Notes: a model not told the origin generated them from the letters alone. Shown: positions 8,288 through 16,752, numbered from the stretch's first letter. The stretch: DNA of 64,000 bases from Bdellovibrionales bacterium (GCA_019750295.1 JAIEOS010000021.1:1-64000), one strand, 5' to 3'. Translations and numbers: made by a program.

Positions 8288-8305
8288 CTTGCAATATATT
8301 GCAAG
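8288..8305 (-). promoter_or_regulatory. 18-bp perfect palindrome, likely autoregulatory operator
   Basis: CTTGCAATATATTGCAAG is a perfect palindrome ending 14 bp upstream of the toxin ATG. Its centre contains TATATT, which could serve as a -10 element, so a bound HTH dimer would block the promoter. This is the usual arrangement for autoregulated toxin-antitoxin operons. Confidence 0.65.
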
Positions 8306-8452
8306 TTTAATTAGGTATTTTAGTTAATAAACGAAGGAGAGTGTGCAACTTTCAGATCTATTAAAAGGCAAGGTCTTGCTTCAATGAGGCCACCAAATCC
8401 AAGATTAGGACAAAAAAACTCCGAATACCCAGACAACACAAAGACACGGCAT

Positions 8453-8485
8453 AAAAAAAGCCACGGGGTCTCCGTGGCTTTTTTT
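8453..8485. terminator. Bidirectional intrinsic terminator
   Basis: GCCACGG/CCGTGGC stem with a GGTCT loop, flanked by seven A on the left and seven T on the right. Read on the minus strand it ends transcription of the secreted-protein gene whose stop is at 8509. No plus-strand gene ends nearby. The rest of 8306-8452 holds nothing recognisable. Confidence 0.85.
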
Positions 8486-8508
8486 ATCTTGAAACGTAGA
8501 GCTAGTAA

Positions 8509-9069
8509 TTAGTTATTACCGTTTCCTGCTGGATCAACACCTTGTCCTTGTTGAGCTTTTAAAGTTTTGTATTGCTCAGGAGTTAAGATTTGGATGAACA
8601 AAGCTTGAAGTGGGCTGATCGCTAAACCAATCGATTGACCACTGTAAAGTCCAAGCTGAAGAGAAAGACCGTTATCAAGACCCGTGCTTAATACAACTCC
8701 GCCTTCAACTGCAACTACAGTTGCGTTCGCGCTAGCACCGATATGGTAGTCACCGAAAAGCTCGTTAGGGTTAACAAGTCCAACAACAACAGAGTGCATC
8801 GTCATGTTCACTGGAAAGCTGATTCCAAGACCGATTCCAAGGCGAGTGATCACCATTGCACCTTTTTTAACAACATCTTTTTCGCCGGGAGCTGAGCAAG
8901 TGATCGTCACGTCGCTAGCTTCTGAACCACCAGCACTGAGGATAAAACCAAATTGTGCGCCAGACATATTTTCGGCGTGAAGTTCGCACGCCCAAATTGG
9001 GCCAGCTACTTTTGCTTGAGCCGCTGCACTGACTAATACCGCTGATAAAAACAATAAAACCTTTTTCAT
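8509..9069 (-). CDS. Secreted protein, DUF992-like, function unknown
   Basis: The 186-aa product has a clear signal peptide (MKKVLLFLSAVLVSAAAQA) and a mature part dominated by Gly, Val and Ala with short beta-strand-like repeats. One Cys pair is present (WACELH and ITCSAP). The order Cys - GFIL - Cys - Gly-rich strands recalls DUF992 proteins, but the match is weak. A Gln/Gly/Asn-rich tail ends the protein. The mRNA leader has a 6-bp hairpin (9087-9103) followed by AAAGGGAG. It is divergent from a TIGR02147 regulator across 133 bp, so that regulator is a candidate controller. Its own terminator follows at 8453-8485. Confidence 0.75.
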   Translation of the reverse strand: MKKVLLFLSAVLVSAAAQAKVAGPIWACELHAENMSGAQFGFILSAGGSEASDVTITCSAPGEKDVVKKGAMVITRLGIGLGISFPVNMTMHSVVVGLVNPNELFGDYHIGASANATVVAVEGGVVLSTGLDNGLSLQLGLYSGQSIGLAISPLQALFIQILTPEQYKTLKAQQGQGVDPAGNGNN

Positions 9070-9086
9070 ATATTCTCCCTTTATTA

Positions 9087-9103
9087 AAAGCCTCTTGGGC
9101 TTT
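9087..9103 (-). promoter_or_regulatory. 5'-leader hairpin before a strong Shine-Dalgarno
   Basis: AAAGCC/GGCTTT with a 5-nt loop, followed on the minus strand by AAAGGGAG and the ATG at 9069. The same layout (short stable hairpin, strong Shine-Dalgarno, small exported protein) recurs at 39333 and 39640. Confidence 0.4.
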
Positions 9104-9202
9104 GTTATGTTGTGCTTAAGAGAAATAGTCTAGACAAACTGGGAGCGATAGATTTATTTTATAAAATAATAAAGGATAATTAACTTTTTTATTAAATTTG
9201 AT

Positions 9203-10012
9203 ATGATACAAAACTACACAAACTACGTAACCTATCTCAACCACTGGATTAAATCGAATCCCGGTGGCGGGCATGGGGTTCGTAAAAAAATCGCCGAAGT
9301 CCTTAGAATGCAAACCAGTTATCTCAGCCAAGTGCTTTCCGGCACGGTCACGCTCAAAGAGGAGTACGTCATTCCCCTAGCGCGGTATTTAAACCTAGAT
9401 CCTCTGGAGTCCGACTACTTTATGGCGCTTGTCGGTATGGAGCGCGCAAGCTCGGTCGAACTTCGCAGATACTATAAGGAAATTACCGAGCGACTGCGCT
9501 CAAAACTCCAACAAGCAGCTCTCAAAGGATCGTCCACCGAGGTCAGAGCCGGCGAGGATATTAGCGAATACTATTCGTCGTGGCATTATAGTGCGATCCA
9601 TATGATGAGCCTCACCCGGCCGATCTCCGCCGATTATGTTCTGACACAGATTAAAATTTCTAAATCTAAAGTGGATCGCATTTTGAAATTTCTTCTGGCG
9701 AATGGCTTTGTCACCTATGAAAAAGGTTTATACAAATACACCCAAAAGAGCATTCACTTGGAACGGAATCACAAATGGGTGCACCAACATCATATCAATT
9801 GGCGACTCAAAGCCATCGACCAAATGCAGCTGGATACTGACAAAAACCTGCACTACACGTCGGTGGCCGTGTGTACGGCGAAAGATGCGGAAGTGATAAA
9901 AAATAGACTGCACGAGACCATTCGCGAGATTCGAAGAACCATCTCCGAAGCTCAGGACGAGGCTGTTTACGCTTACAGTATCGATTTTTATCCTCTTTTT
10001 GCAGAGGATTAA
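9203..10012 (+). CDS. TIGR02147 (DUF4423) family protein, putative transcriptional regulator
   Basis: The 269-aa protein matches the TIGR02147 pattern. It has an N-terminal HTH resembling XRE proteins (RKKIAEVLRMQTSYLSQVLSG, about 27-47), YYxS/WHY segment (EYYSSWHYSAIHMM, about 124-137), a winged-helix-like middle (ISKSKVDRILKFLLANGFV), and the C-terminal VAVCTAKDAEVIKNRLHETIREIRR. The family is concentrated in Bdellovibrionota and Fibrobacter and is annotated as a putative regulator without known targets. There is no good Shine-Dalgarno before the ATG. It is divergent from a secreted-protein gene and convergent (4-bp overlap) with a secreted HEIGH-containing lipoprotein. Confidence 0.85.
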   Translation: MIQNYTNYVTYLNHWIKSNPGGGHGVRKKIAEVLRMQTSYLSQVLSGTVTLKEEYVIPLARYLNLDPLESDYFMALVGMERASSVELRRYYKEITERLRSKLQQAALKGSSTEVRAGEDISEYYSSWHYSAIHMMSLTRPISADYVLTQIKISKSKVDRILKFLLANGFVTYEKGLYKYTQKSIHLERNHKWVHQHHINWRLKAIDQMQLDTDKNLHYTSVAVCTAKDAEVIKNRLHETIREIRRTISEAQDEAVYAYSIDFYPLFAED

Positions 10013-11052
10013 TTCGTTCCGAGAAGAAACTGTTGCAGTTGAATGATGTGAGTATGTACAGCGGCAAAGGCTTGATTTTTTTCAGCCCCACAAAATGTCT
10101 GCTTAAACTTATTTGTATCGAGAATAAAAGATTCGATGAGATTCAACAAATAAACCACTTCCTCTTCCAGCTGATCTCCTTTGGAAACGGCCGCTTGAAC
10201 TCCGATGGGATAATTAATCAGATTTTCGTAGAGGCGAGCTAAATTCTTATCGGAAAAGATTTGTACAAAGTTACTGACACTGCACCACTTTTCGGAATTG
10301 ATTTCCACTTTATTTAAAATATCAAAGAAACGAACCTGATGAATGGAGGAGGCTTGCTCCTCATCAAAGTGCCAGGAGAACATTTTTTGTAAAGTGATGC
10401 ACTCATCCTCTGAAAACTCGTACATGTGACCAATTTCATGAAGAAATAAAGCCATAATCTGATTCTGAAAGTGATCCACACCCAAATCGCTCAGCTTAGC
10501 GACATCAAAACACAGGACAGACCCATCCTGATTCGTCATAAACGACGCATGGGTGTGCGCTGGCAATTGATGAATCTTTGCGCAATCACCATAGACCCAT
10601 TTCACACTCTTAAGTTTTTCGCGCAATGGGTATAAGTTGATTTGCTGGTAGATCGAGAACGAATCGTTTCCCACCACGGAAAGCTCATTAGAGGTGATTT
10701 TGCTATAGAACGAACGAAAAACTCCAAAGGGATCTTGCGCTCCCCCGCTTGAAAATTTCTCTTTATAAAACTGACTATTCCCGGGCTTTAACGGGAGCTC
10801 GCTTAATCGTCGAAATGAACGATAGAACATCAATCGCAATTTAGGATCAGATTCAGCTTCGCTAGTAAACGTCTTCTGAATATCATCAAGGTAAGCTTGC
10901 ACGACTTGGGGATTGGCTTTTAGCGGTGAACCGCCGCCTCCACTGGACTCTCCTCCACCGTGAACGATACCGGACGGAGCGCCTGTGTTTTCATCAGATG
11001 AACACCCCACTAACAAACCCAAAACTAAAATGAAAAATAATTTCCCCAACAT
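10009..11052 (-). CDS. Lipoprotein with HEIGH zincin-like motif
   Basis: The start at 11052 gives a lipoprotein signal with lipobox LLVGC; the longer frame from 11121 would only add a 23-residue extension before it. A Gly/Ser-rich linker follows the acylated Cys. The 347-aa protein contains FLHEIGHMYEF (near residue 223), an exact HExxH zinc-peptidase motif, followed 5 residues later by acidic ED. No third zinc ligand can be assigned with certainty. The rest is not recognised. It could be an outer-membrane-anchored metallopeptidase or an inactive relative. It overlaps a TIGR02147 regulator by 4 bp at the 3' ends, and the secreted protein at 27353-28507 shows a similar position next to a TIGR02147 gene. 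Confidence 0.7.
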   Translation of the reverse strand: MLGKLFFILVLGLLVGCSSDENTGAPSGIVHGGGESSGGGGSPLKANPQVVQAYLDDIQKTFTSEAESDPKLRLMFYRSFRRLSELPLKPGNSQFYKEKFSSGGAQDPFGVFRSFYSKITSNELSVVGNDSFSIYQQINLYPLREKLKSVKWVYGDCAKIHQLPAHTHASFMTNQDGSVLCFDVAKLSDLGVDHFQNQIMALFLHEIGHMYEFSEDECITLQKMFSWHFDEEQASSIHQVRFFDILNKVEINSEKWCSVSNFVQIFSDKNLARLYENLINYPIGVQAAVSKGDQLEEEVVYLLNLIESFILDTNKFKQTFCGAEKNQAFAAVHTHIIQLQQFLLGTN

Positions 11053-11170
11053 GGCGGCCAATGTAACAGAAACTTTGAGAAGAGCAATAGGCTCGCCAAA
11101 ACTAATTCGAAATTGCCCCAAGCTTTTCGATTAAGTACTTTATTTCACAGGATTAATTTTAGACTGTGTA

Positions 11171-11200
11171 GAAAATAAAAAAGGCGCTGGGGAGCGCCTT
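11171..11200 (-). terminator. Intrinsic terminator of the VWA lipoprotein gene
   Basis: AAGGCGCT/AGCGCCTT stem with a GGGG loop; on the minus strand it is followed by TTTTATTTTC. It lies 30 bp past the stop at 11230. Confidence 0.8.
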
Positions 11201-11229
11201 CTTTATTGAGCTTGTCATTTTCTCAAAAT

Positions 11230-12759
11230 TTATCTGCGATTACAGTAGTTGATGCGAATCTTAGAGTTCGGTTCGCAACCATCAATATAGATGTAACCAT
11301 CGCGAACACGGTGCTGCACTTGGCGACCGTCAACATATACGCGAGTTCTGGTCATATCTAACTGATTGAAAGGAACGTTACGGCCATCGCGAGAAATTCT
11401 ATAACGAGCTTCATCAAGGTTACCGCGAGTGTTCGTTAACTGAGCCAGTCTTTCAGCCGCGCTCGAGTAAGACATCTGTCCACCAGCGATCGCACCTAAG
11501 TCTAACGCTACACCTTGAGTTTGTTGGATCAATTCTAACATTCCGTGACCAACACCGTTATCGCCATCGCGTGGAACTTGTGTCTCACCTGTGTAGATAT
11601 ATCCGCTCACAAACACGGGCTTGTTCTGAGCAATGCGAGCTAACTTCGCCTTCACATCGGCGATGAAATCTTGACCAAAACAATGGTCACGATAAGCCGT
11701 CTTCTCAGAAACTGTAGCGTTGGCCGAAGGAGAGCAAATGTCATTCTCGTCGCCCATAAAGATCACGCCAAAAGCATTGTTATCTCCGAAAGCGCCGGCG
11801 CTCTTCGCCCATTCTAAACGCTCAGGATTTAAAGCAGCAGCCAGGTTATACATTAAGAGTTCTCCACCGTCAGATACGCCTGGAGAATTGTCTGTTCTCA
11901 TCCCCATGACTTTCTCAACAAGGATGTCGGCCTGACGAGCGATTTGCTCTTGGCTCATGCGAGGAAGGAATTTTACGGTGTGAGGCTCGTTGCTCACTCT
12001 GTAGAAAAAGTTGTCCATGCGGTTCTGGAAAGTCACGGAGTCGCGGCTATGGCGAGAGTGTCCAGAGATCACAGAGAACGTTACAGGAATTCGGCGAGCA
12101 ATCGCGCCCATATAATCATTGATTAACGCGCGAAGAGCTGCTGGTTTTTCGATCGGGAAAGATTTAGATCCATCCACAACTAACCAGATGTTCACGCCGC
12201 GAGTTCCGTAGTCAGGAACATACTGCGAGTGATCATAAGTGATTTCATGGCAAGGCTCTTCAGCCACCACTGGAGGGCGTTGAACCGGGCGAGGCTGAGG
12301 AATCGGAGCTGGTGGAGGAAGAGGACGAACCACATCGACGGGAGGATGAGCCGGTGGCACATTCACAATCGGTGGAGGTGGAAGAGGACGAGGTGCCGGA
12401 GCAGGAGGTCGCACATCAACGATCGTCGTTGTCGGCGGAGGATTCACAATCACAGGGCGAGGAGGAGGAAGCGGAGCCACGATGACTTCGCAAGGGTTAC
12501 CGCCGCAACCCGTGTTGATGGGTTGTGATGGCACTACCGAAATCGGTGGTGGAGGTGGCAATGGACGAACCGGCTCATTGGGATAAATGGGCTGATTCGG
12601 AAATTGCGGACCCGGCTGTTGAGGGTACGGTTGCCTCTGTTGATAGACAGGTGCTGGGTTATTCTTCACCGCACTAAACTTTGATTTCGAGCACGCAAAA
12701 AGAAATGGCGTAACTACTAAAATCATTAGCGCGTTGGACGGTTTAAAGTTTTTCGGCAT
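11230..12759 (-). CDS. Lipoprotein with proline-rich stalk and VWA-like domain
   Basis: The ATG at 12759 is chosen because AGGAGG lies 7 nt upstream and it opens on a signal peptide with lipobox (LFACSKS). The 509-aa protein then has a low-complexity stalk of about 140 residues rich in P, V and R, followed by a domain starting NIWLVVDGSKSF. DGSKS fits the MIDAS pattern DxSxS of von Willebrand A domains; FGVIFMGDENDICSP later is the expected hydrophobic strand plus acidic loop. The C-terminus (residues about 430-509) resembles a small beta domain with two Cys. Likely a surface-exposed, metal-dependent adhesin-like lipoprotein. Interval 12760-12999 upstream has no further gene. Confidence 0.8.
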   Translation of the reverse strand: MPKNFKPSNALMILVVTPFLFACSKSKFSAVKNNPAPVYQQRQPYPQQPGPQFPNQPIYPNEPVRPLPPPPPISVVPSQPINTGCGGNPCEVIVAPLPPPRPVIVNPPPTTTIVDVRPPAPAPRPLPPPPIVNVPPAHPPVDVVRPLPPPAPIPQPRPVQRPPVVAEEPCHEITYDHSQYVPDYGTRGVNIWLVVDGSKSFPIEKPAALRALINDYMGAIARRIPVTFSVISGHSRHSRDSVTFQNRMDNFFYRVSNEPHTVKFLPRMSQEQIARQADILVEKVMGMRTDNSPGVSDGGELLMYNLAAALNPERLEWAKSAGAFGDNNAFGVIFMGDENDICSPSANATVSEKTAYRDHCFGQDFIADVKAKLARIAQNKPVFVSGYIYTGETQVPRDGDNGVGHGMLELIQQTQGVALDLGAIAGGQMSYSSAAERLAQLTNTRGNLDEARYRISRDGRNVPFNQLDMTRTRVYVDGRQVQHRVRDGYIYIDGCEPNSKIRINYCNRR

Positions 12760-12999
12760 GACAAGCCTCCTATTTTTACAAGCAACTGCATTACAAAAGG
12801 TGTTCCAAAAAGAGATCAATCGTAAACTATTGAAATTACTTGGATTACTTATTGTTGGAACGAGCCTTGGCCGTGATTTGTCAGCACCCCTGGCAGTGGC
12901 TAACGTTTTTCGTCAGGCCAAGTAGATTTTACCGGGGGTATTGAATGTGACAAATCTTGAAGTATCTTACGAAAAAGGGTCACGGTTTAAGGGGTTTAT

Positions 13000-13701
13000 T
13001 TGTTTCAGGGGTTATTACTTTCAATTGTTTTATTGAGCGTTCGAATCGCTTTCGCGGCGTCGCTGTGCCAGGATTTTTTCCTTAAGGAAGCTCCAGAGCC
13101 CTCCTTTACCGTGGAAGATCATCGCCTTCGATGGGCTCAAGAAAAGACCGCCGACGGATTACTCCCCATAGGATTTGGCAATTCGGGCAATGTCTATATC
13201 TATAGAGAAAGCTCGGGTGAGCTGAAGATTGCTAAAATCTATCACGCCGACCGTGCCCATCTCCTCGATCGAGACACAAGAGGTCTCCGTTTTGTAAAAC
13301 AGCTCTTCGACACCGATCGCAGTCACTTCTCAAACCTTAAAGTCGTTTCTCCAGAAATTATAGAAAACTTTAATGGTGTTAAGGGAAATCGAGCCATGAG
13401 CACCCCGTATGTCGAAGGAATTAATCTCCATAAGTTATTGATCTCGGATGACTACCCAAAGTCTCTGCGCCTAAAAGCGACGGAGCTCTACCAAGCGTTA
13501 ACTCTCGAGTTGATCAACGATATGCACATCAGGAACATCCGCTTTGAAGTCACTCCCGAGCGACCCGTTTATTTTATAGATAAGATGATCGATGGTTTAA
13601 GCATTTTGCGCATCGAGAGCGATCCACCGCTTCTGATCAAAACCGATAACTTAATTTATAATCCCGCAGATAATACATTAACTTTGGTAGATCCGTACTA
13701 G
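13000..13701 (+). CDS. Exported protein with protein-kinase-like fold signatures
   Basis: The TTG start at 13000 has AAGGGG 5 nt upstream and opens on a signal peptide (MFQGLLLSIVLLSVRIAFA). The 233-aa mature part contains IGFGNSGNVYIY, which matches the glycine-rich loop of protein kinases, and LKIAKIY, matching the ATP-anchoring VAIK lysine. Near the C-terminus, TDNLIYNPADNTLTLVDPY resembles the catalytic-loop Asn and the metal-binding Asp (DFG position). No clear HRD Asp is visible, and the protein ends at the DFG-like strand, so most of the C-lobe is missing. It is either an exported pseudokinase or an atypical kinase. ATP is not normally available in the periplasm. Confidence 0.5.
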   Translation: MFQGLLLSIVLLSVRIAFAASLCQDFFLKEAPEPSFTVEDHRLRWAQEKTADGLLPIGFGNSGNVYIYRESSGELKIAKIYHADRAHLLDRDTRGLRFVKQLFDTDRSHFSNLKVVSPEIIENFNGVKGNRAMSTPYVEGINLHKLLISDDYPKSLRLKATELYQALTLELINDMHIRNIRFEVTPERPVYFIDKMIDGLSILRIESDPPLLIKTDNLIYNPADNTLTLVDPY

Positions 13702-13731
13702 AGACGACGGTAGAGGCGGCCGATAGAACCG

Positions 13732-14457
13732 CTACTTAAGACACTGCAGATATTTTTGAACAGTCACTTGCCAGCCAAAATCTAAAGCATCGCAAACCAG
13801 TGCATGCCCAATAGAGACCTCTTTAAGAAAAGGAATGGCGCGAGCGAAAGTCGATAAGTTGTGTAAATTGAGATCGTGTCCCGCATTCACATCAAGCCCC
13901 ATAGTTTGAGCCAGCTCGGCACACTGCTGATAGATTTTTAGAACTTCATTCTGCTGAGGAGTGCCAAAGGCCTCACAATAGGCCTCGGTGTAGAGTTCAA
14001 TGCGATCCACACCCATGTCCCGCATTTCAATGAGCTCTTGAGTGGTGATCGTATAAGGATCCACAAAAAGCGAAACACGAATCCCGCGCTCTTTAAGGAG
14101 TGGAACTGCAGTCTGCAGAACTTTTTCATTCCCTTTCATTCTCCACCCCGCATTGGAAGTGATCACATGAGGAGAATCCGGGACCAAAGTACACTGCGCT
14201 GGCAAAATATCTGTCACCTTAATCAAAAACTCATTGGAGGGATAACCTTCGATATTGAGCTCCACAGAGATATGAGCCTTAAGCGCCTCGACATCCGTCC
14301 AACGCACATGACGCTCATCCGGCCGCGGATGAACCGTAATCCCCTGCCCCCCATAACTAATAATCTTTAAAGCCGCCTGCAAAACATCAGGCAAATGCTT
14401 CCCGCGAGCATTCCGCAAGGTCGCCACTTTATTCACATTTACGCTTAGGATGGCCAT
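13732..14457 (-). CDS. pdxJ: Pyridoxine 5'-phosphate synthase
   Basis: PdxJ condenses 1-deoxyxylulose 5-phosphate with 3-amino-2-oxopropyl phosphate to pyridoxine 5'-phosphate, the last ring-forming step of the DXP-dependent vitamin B6 pathway. The protein (241 aa from ATG 14457) shows SVNVNKVATLRNARG at the N-terminus, GITVHPRPDERHV (near 44), SLFVDP, IELYTE and the C-terminal HDLNLHN plus VSIGHALVCDAL. The length matches the family (about 240 aa). The longer frame to 14505 adds 16 unconserved residues and is rejected. pdxJ marks the left edge of the A+T-rich island. It converges on the kinase-like gene. Confidence 0.95.
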   Translation of the reverse strand: MAILSVNVNKVATLRNARGKHLPDVLQAALKIISYGGQGITVHPRPDERHVRWTDVEALKAHISVELNIEGYPSNEFLIKVTDILPAQCTLVPDSPHVITSNAGWRMKGNEKVLQTAVPLLKERGIRVSLFVDPYTITTQELIEMRDMGVDRIELYTEAYCEAFGTPQQNEVLKIYQQCAELAQTMGLDVNAGHDLNLHNLSTFARAIPFLKEVSIGHALVCDALDFGWQVTVQKYLQCLK

Positions 14458-14647
14458 GGACCCTAATATATTCTTACAAGTCCATGAAGTGAAGCTAATT
14501 ATCAAAAATATGTCTCACTTTTGATACACTCTTAAGATCAAATATCGAACTATCCAACAACCAGATGAACTCGACTAAAGTTCAAATTGCAATGCTATTA
14601 GCTATCATCATAAAGCAAAACTATCACTTATACCGACAAGCGTAATT

Positions 14648-16084
14648 ATGCAGACTGCAAAGAAATTGAAGCCTTTAATGCCTGATATCCAAAATCGAGA
14701 GATCAAGCGACTCGAGATACGCCGAGGGGACGGACTTGAGGCTAATGCAAAAATAAATGAAAACTCGTCATATAAAGTCTCAATTTTCGATCTTAATCCC
14801 TTTGGAGCATGTATTAGTATTAATCCTGAAATGGCGGCAAGCCTAACAAAAGACGAAAAAATAGAAATAACAATACTACTCCCAGACAAATTATCGATCA
14901 CTTATTTAGCAATTATAAAATGGATACGAACAGAAAAAAATAGTATCAAAGCAGGATTAGAATTTATCGAACAGTTTGAACCATATCCTTCGTCTATTCC
15001 CATCGCAGAGGAATCGTATTTTTTCAAAGTCCCTGAAGATTTTCAGATCACAGCGTTTTATTACAAACACTACATGTTCTTAGAGAGAGGAACCGCGAAA
15101 ATAACGGGAATCTCAGAAAAAATGTGGAAAGTTGAATTGCGTGATTCTGAATCAATAATTTACAAATCTCAAATTATTAAACTTTGGTTTTTAGGATTCG
15201 AAAAACCCGTCGATGCCGAAGTTATTTCCATAGACAAGACAGAAAATTCGAAGGTTGAATTGCAGTGTTTAATTAGAGAAATACCCGGAGATATTTCATT
15301 ATGGATTTCAAAACAATTAATTTTCGTTTGCGAACTGAGTCCACTGGATATCAGAAAGCTTGGGTTCAACATAAGCAAAGTAAGCAATGGGTTCAGATTC
15401 AGATTTGTAAAGACACAAAATGAGTACGAGGAGGTACTTAAGTTAAGGTTTAAAGCATATTTATACGCAGGCAAGGTGGATGCTTCTAAGTCTTATATCG
15501 ACATGGTGGCGCCACTAGATGATAAAAGTAGAATCTTAGTCTGTTATCACGGCACAAGAGTTGTCGCATCCGTATCAATATCTTTTCCTTCCAGTGAACA
15601 AGACATACTGGATACGGAGCGAGCATTTCCCAATGGTTACCCTTCGCCCATTCCTAGCAAAAAAACAGTAGTTGAAATTGCACGACTCTGTACTGATCCA
15701 GAGTACAGACGAACAGACTTACTAAATAGAGTTTTTGAGTATACCTACAAAGCGACGATATGTGGGGACCGAGAATACATAATTACATCGACAGATAAAA
15801 AATTATGGGCATTATATAAAAAGCTAGGCTTCAAAAAGACTGGGATGAAATACCTTCACCCTTACCTTTCTGGAATTGAGCATGACATAATTATAGGACG
15901 GCGAGGTCAACCGGATTTCGCAGAACATATCTCACCATTGGCATGGAATTACTTATGGCGAGACATGAATGACTTTATGACAAAACGCGGCTTTATAACG
16001 TTGTCACTCCTGCAGCGTGTAAGAATAAATATCTACAAGTTCATCGGCAAACTTCTCAGAATTCAAATGGATAGGGAATATTAA
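14648..16084 (+). CDS. PilZ-like plus FeeM-like N-acyltransferase (GNAT) fusion
   Basis: The N-terminal region looks like PilZ: RLEIR (R21, R25) fits RxxxR, and DLNPFG (48-53) fits the [DN]xSxxG motif with Ser replaced by Asn. Residues 120-250 are beta-rich and may be a second, degenerate PilZ-like unit. Residues 260-440 resemble the N-acyl amino acid synthase FeeM / autoinducer-synthase branch of GNATs: KLRFKAY, RILVCYHGTRVVASVSI, VVEIARLCTDPEYRR, LWALYKKLGFKKTG. FeeM enzymes move an acyl chain from acyl-ACP to an amine, giving long-chain N-acyl signals. PilZ binds c-di-GMP, so control by c-di-GMP is plausible. The gene is A+T-rich and converges with the diiron-enzyme gene (4-bp overlap). 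Substrates are unknown. Confidence 0.7.
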   Translation: MQTAKKLKPLMPDIQNREIKRLEIRRGDGLEANAKINENSSYKVSIFDLNPFGACISINPEMAASLTKDEKIEITILLPDKLSITYLAIIKWIRTEKNSIKAGLEFIEQFEPYPSSIPIAEESYFFKVPEDFQITAFYYKHYMFLERGTAKITGISEKMWKVELRDSESIIYKSQIIKLWFLGFEKPVDAEVISIDKTENSKVELQCLIREIPGDISLWISKQLIFVCELSPLDIRKLGFNISKVSNGFRFRFVKTQNEYEEVLKLRFKAYLYAGKVDASKSYIDMVAPLDDKSRILVCYHGTRVVASVSISFPSSEQDILDTERAFPNGYPSPIPSKKTVVEIARLCTDPEYRRTDLLNRVFEYTYKATICGDREYIITSTDKKLWALYKKLGFKKTGMKYLHPYLSGIEHDIIIGRRGQPDFAEHISPLAWNYLWRDMNDFMTKRGFITLSLLQRVRINIYKFIGKLLRIQMDREY

Positions 16085-16752
16085 ATACTGAAGTTTTTTT
16101 CTCCATTTTCAAAAGCCGCCTCAAGTAACCGATTATGAAGAATCATCACATCATAAAGACAATCTTTGAATATTTTTAGTTCAGCGTCCGTATCTATTAT
16201 CGTATCCATATACGTTTTCATCAATTTTAGATGGCCGGCATCCACGGTCGAATGCTCTTCCAAAAAAGTAAGCGCAGCAGAGGGCACTCCTTTTGTTTTT
16301 AGCATAGACATAATTGCTGGCCCATTCTGCATTGGGGTGAACTCGAGATGAAACAGGTACGCTAAATAACTTGCAGCCCCAAAACGTTGAATATTATAAA
16401 CAGCGTTCGCGAAAAACGCCGATGTTTCTGGTAGAGGTCGACTATTTATAATATTATTTTGATCCACACCCAGAGTCTGAAGATCTGAAAGAGCTAAAGA
16501 ATCGTGCCCGATCTCGGACATGGCATGCTGGAAGAACTTCTTAATTGTTTCTCGAGGCCGCCCCTTCACATACAGTGAGCAGTATCCCTGAAGTTGTGGA
16601 TTCAAACCGGCATTATGGTAGGTTTCGATTAAAAATCCTTTATAGTGCGGAAGCCCCAAATCACCAGATGATAAACGCTTGGACCAAGGTCTAGTGCTCA
16701 AGCTTAGCGTTACGTCTTTCCAGATATTACCTGCTTGATCAAAAGTAGACAT
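16081..16752 (-). CDS. Heme-oxygenase-like diiron enzyme (HDO superfamily, UndA/CADD-like)
   Basis: This 223-aa all-alpha protein carries a metal-ligand pattern typical of HDO proteins: E43 (LIETYH), E80xxH83 (SEIGHD), E137 (HLEFTP), and H167xxxD171xxH174 (EEHSTVDAGH). The spacing E-ExxH-E-DxxH is close to that recalled for the fatty-acid decarboxylase UndA, while HxxxDxxH is as in CADD. HDO enzymes use two irons and O2 to oxidise fatty acids, amines or aromatic acids. GGAGG lies 4 nt before the ATG. Position beside a FeeM-like acyltransferase suggests a lipid-derived substrate; this is inference. It is divergent from the cyclase gene across 126 bp. Confidence 0.65.
   Translation of the reverse strand: MSTFDQAGNIWKDVTLSLSTRPWSKRLSSGDLGLPHYKGFLIETYHNAGLNPQLQGYCSLYVKGRPRETIKKFFQHAMSEIGHDSLALSDLQTLGVDQNNIINSRPLPETSAFFANAVYNIQRFGAASYLAYLFHLEFTPMQNGPAIMSMLKTKGVPSAALTFLEEHSTVDAGHLKLMKTYMDTIIDTDAELKIFKDCLYDVMILHNRLLEAAFENGEKNFSI

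Noticed and set aside
12229-12528. Arg-rich plus-strand frame opposite the Pro-rich stalk
   Set aside because: It is an artefact of the biased proline codons in the VWA lipoprotein gene.
14458-14647. Attachment site or flanking direct repeats bounding the A+T-rich island
   Set aside because: I compared the left and right edges by eye and found no matching repeats, integrase or tRNA.
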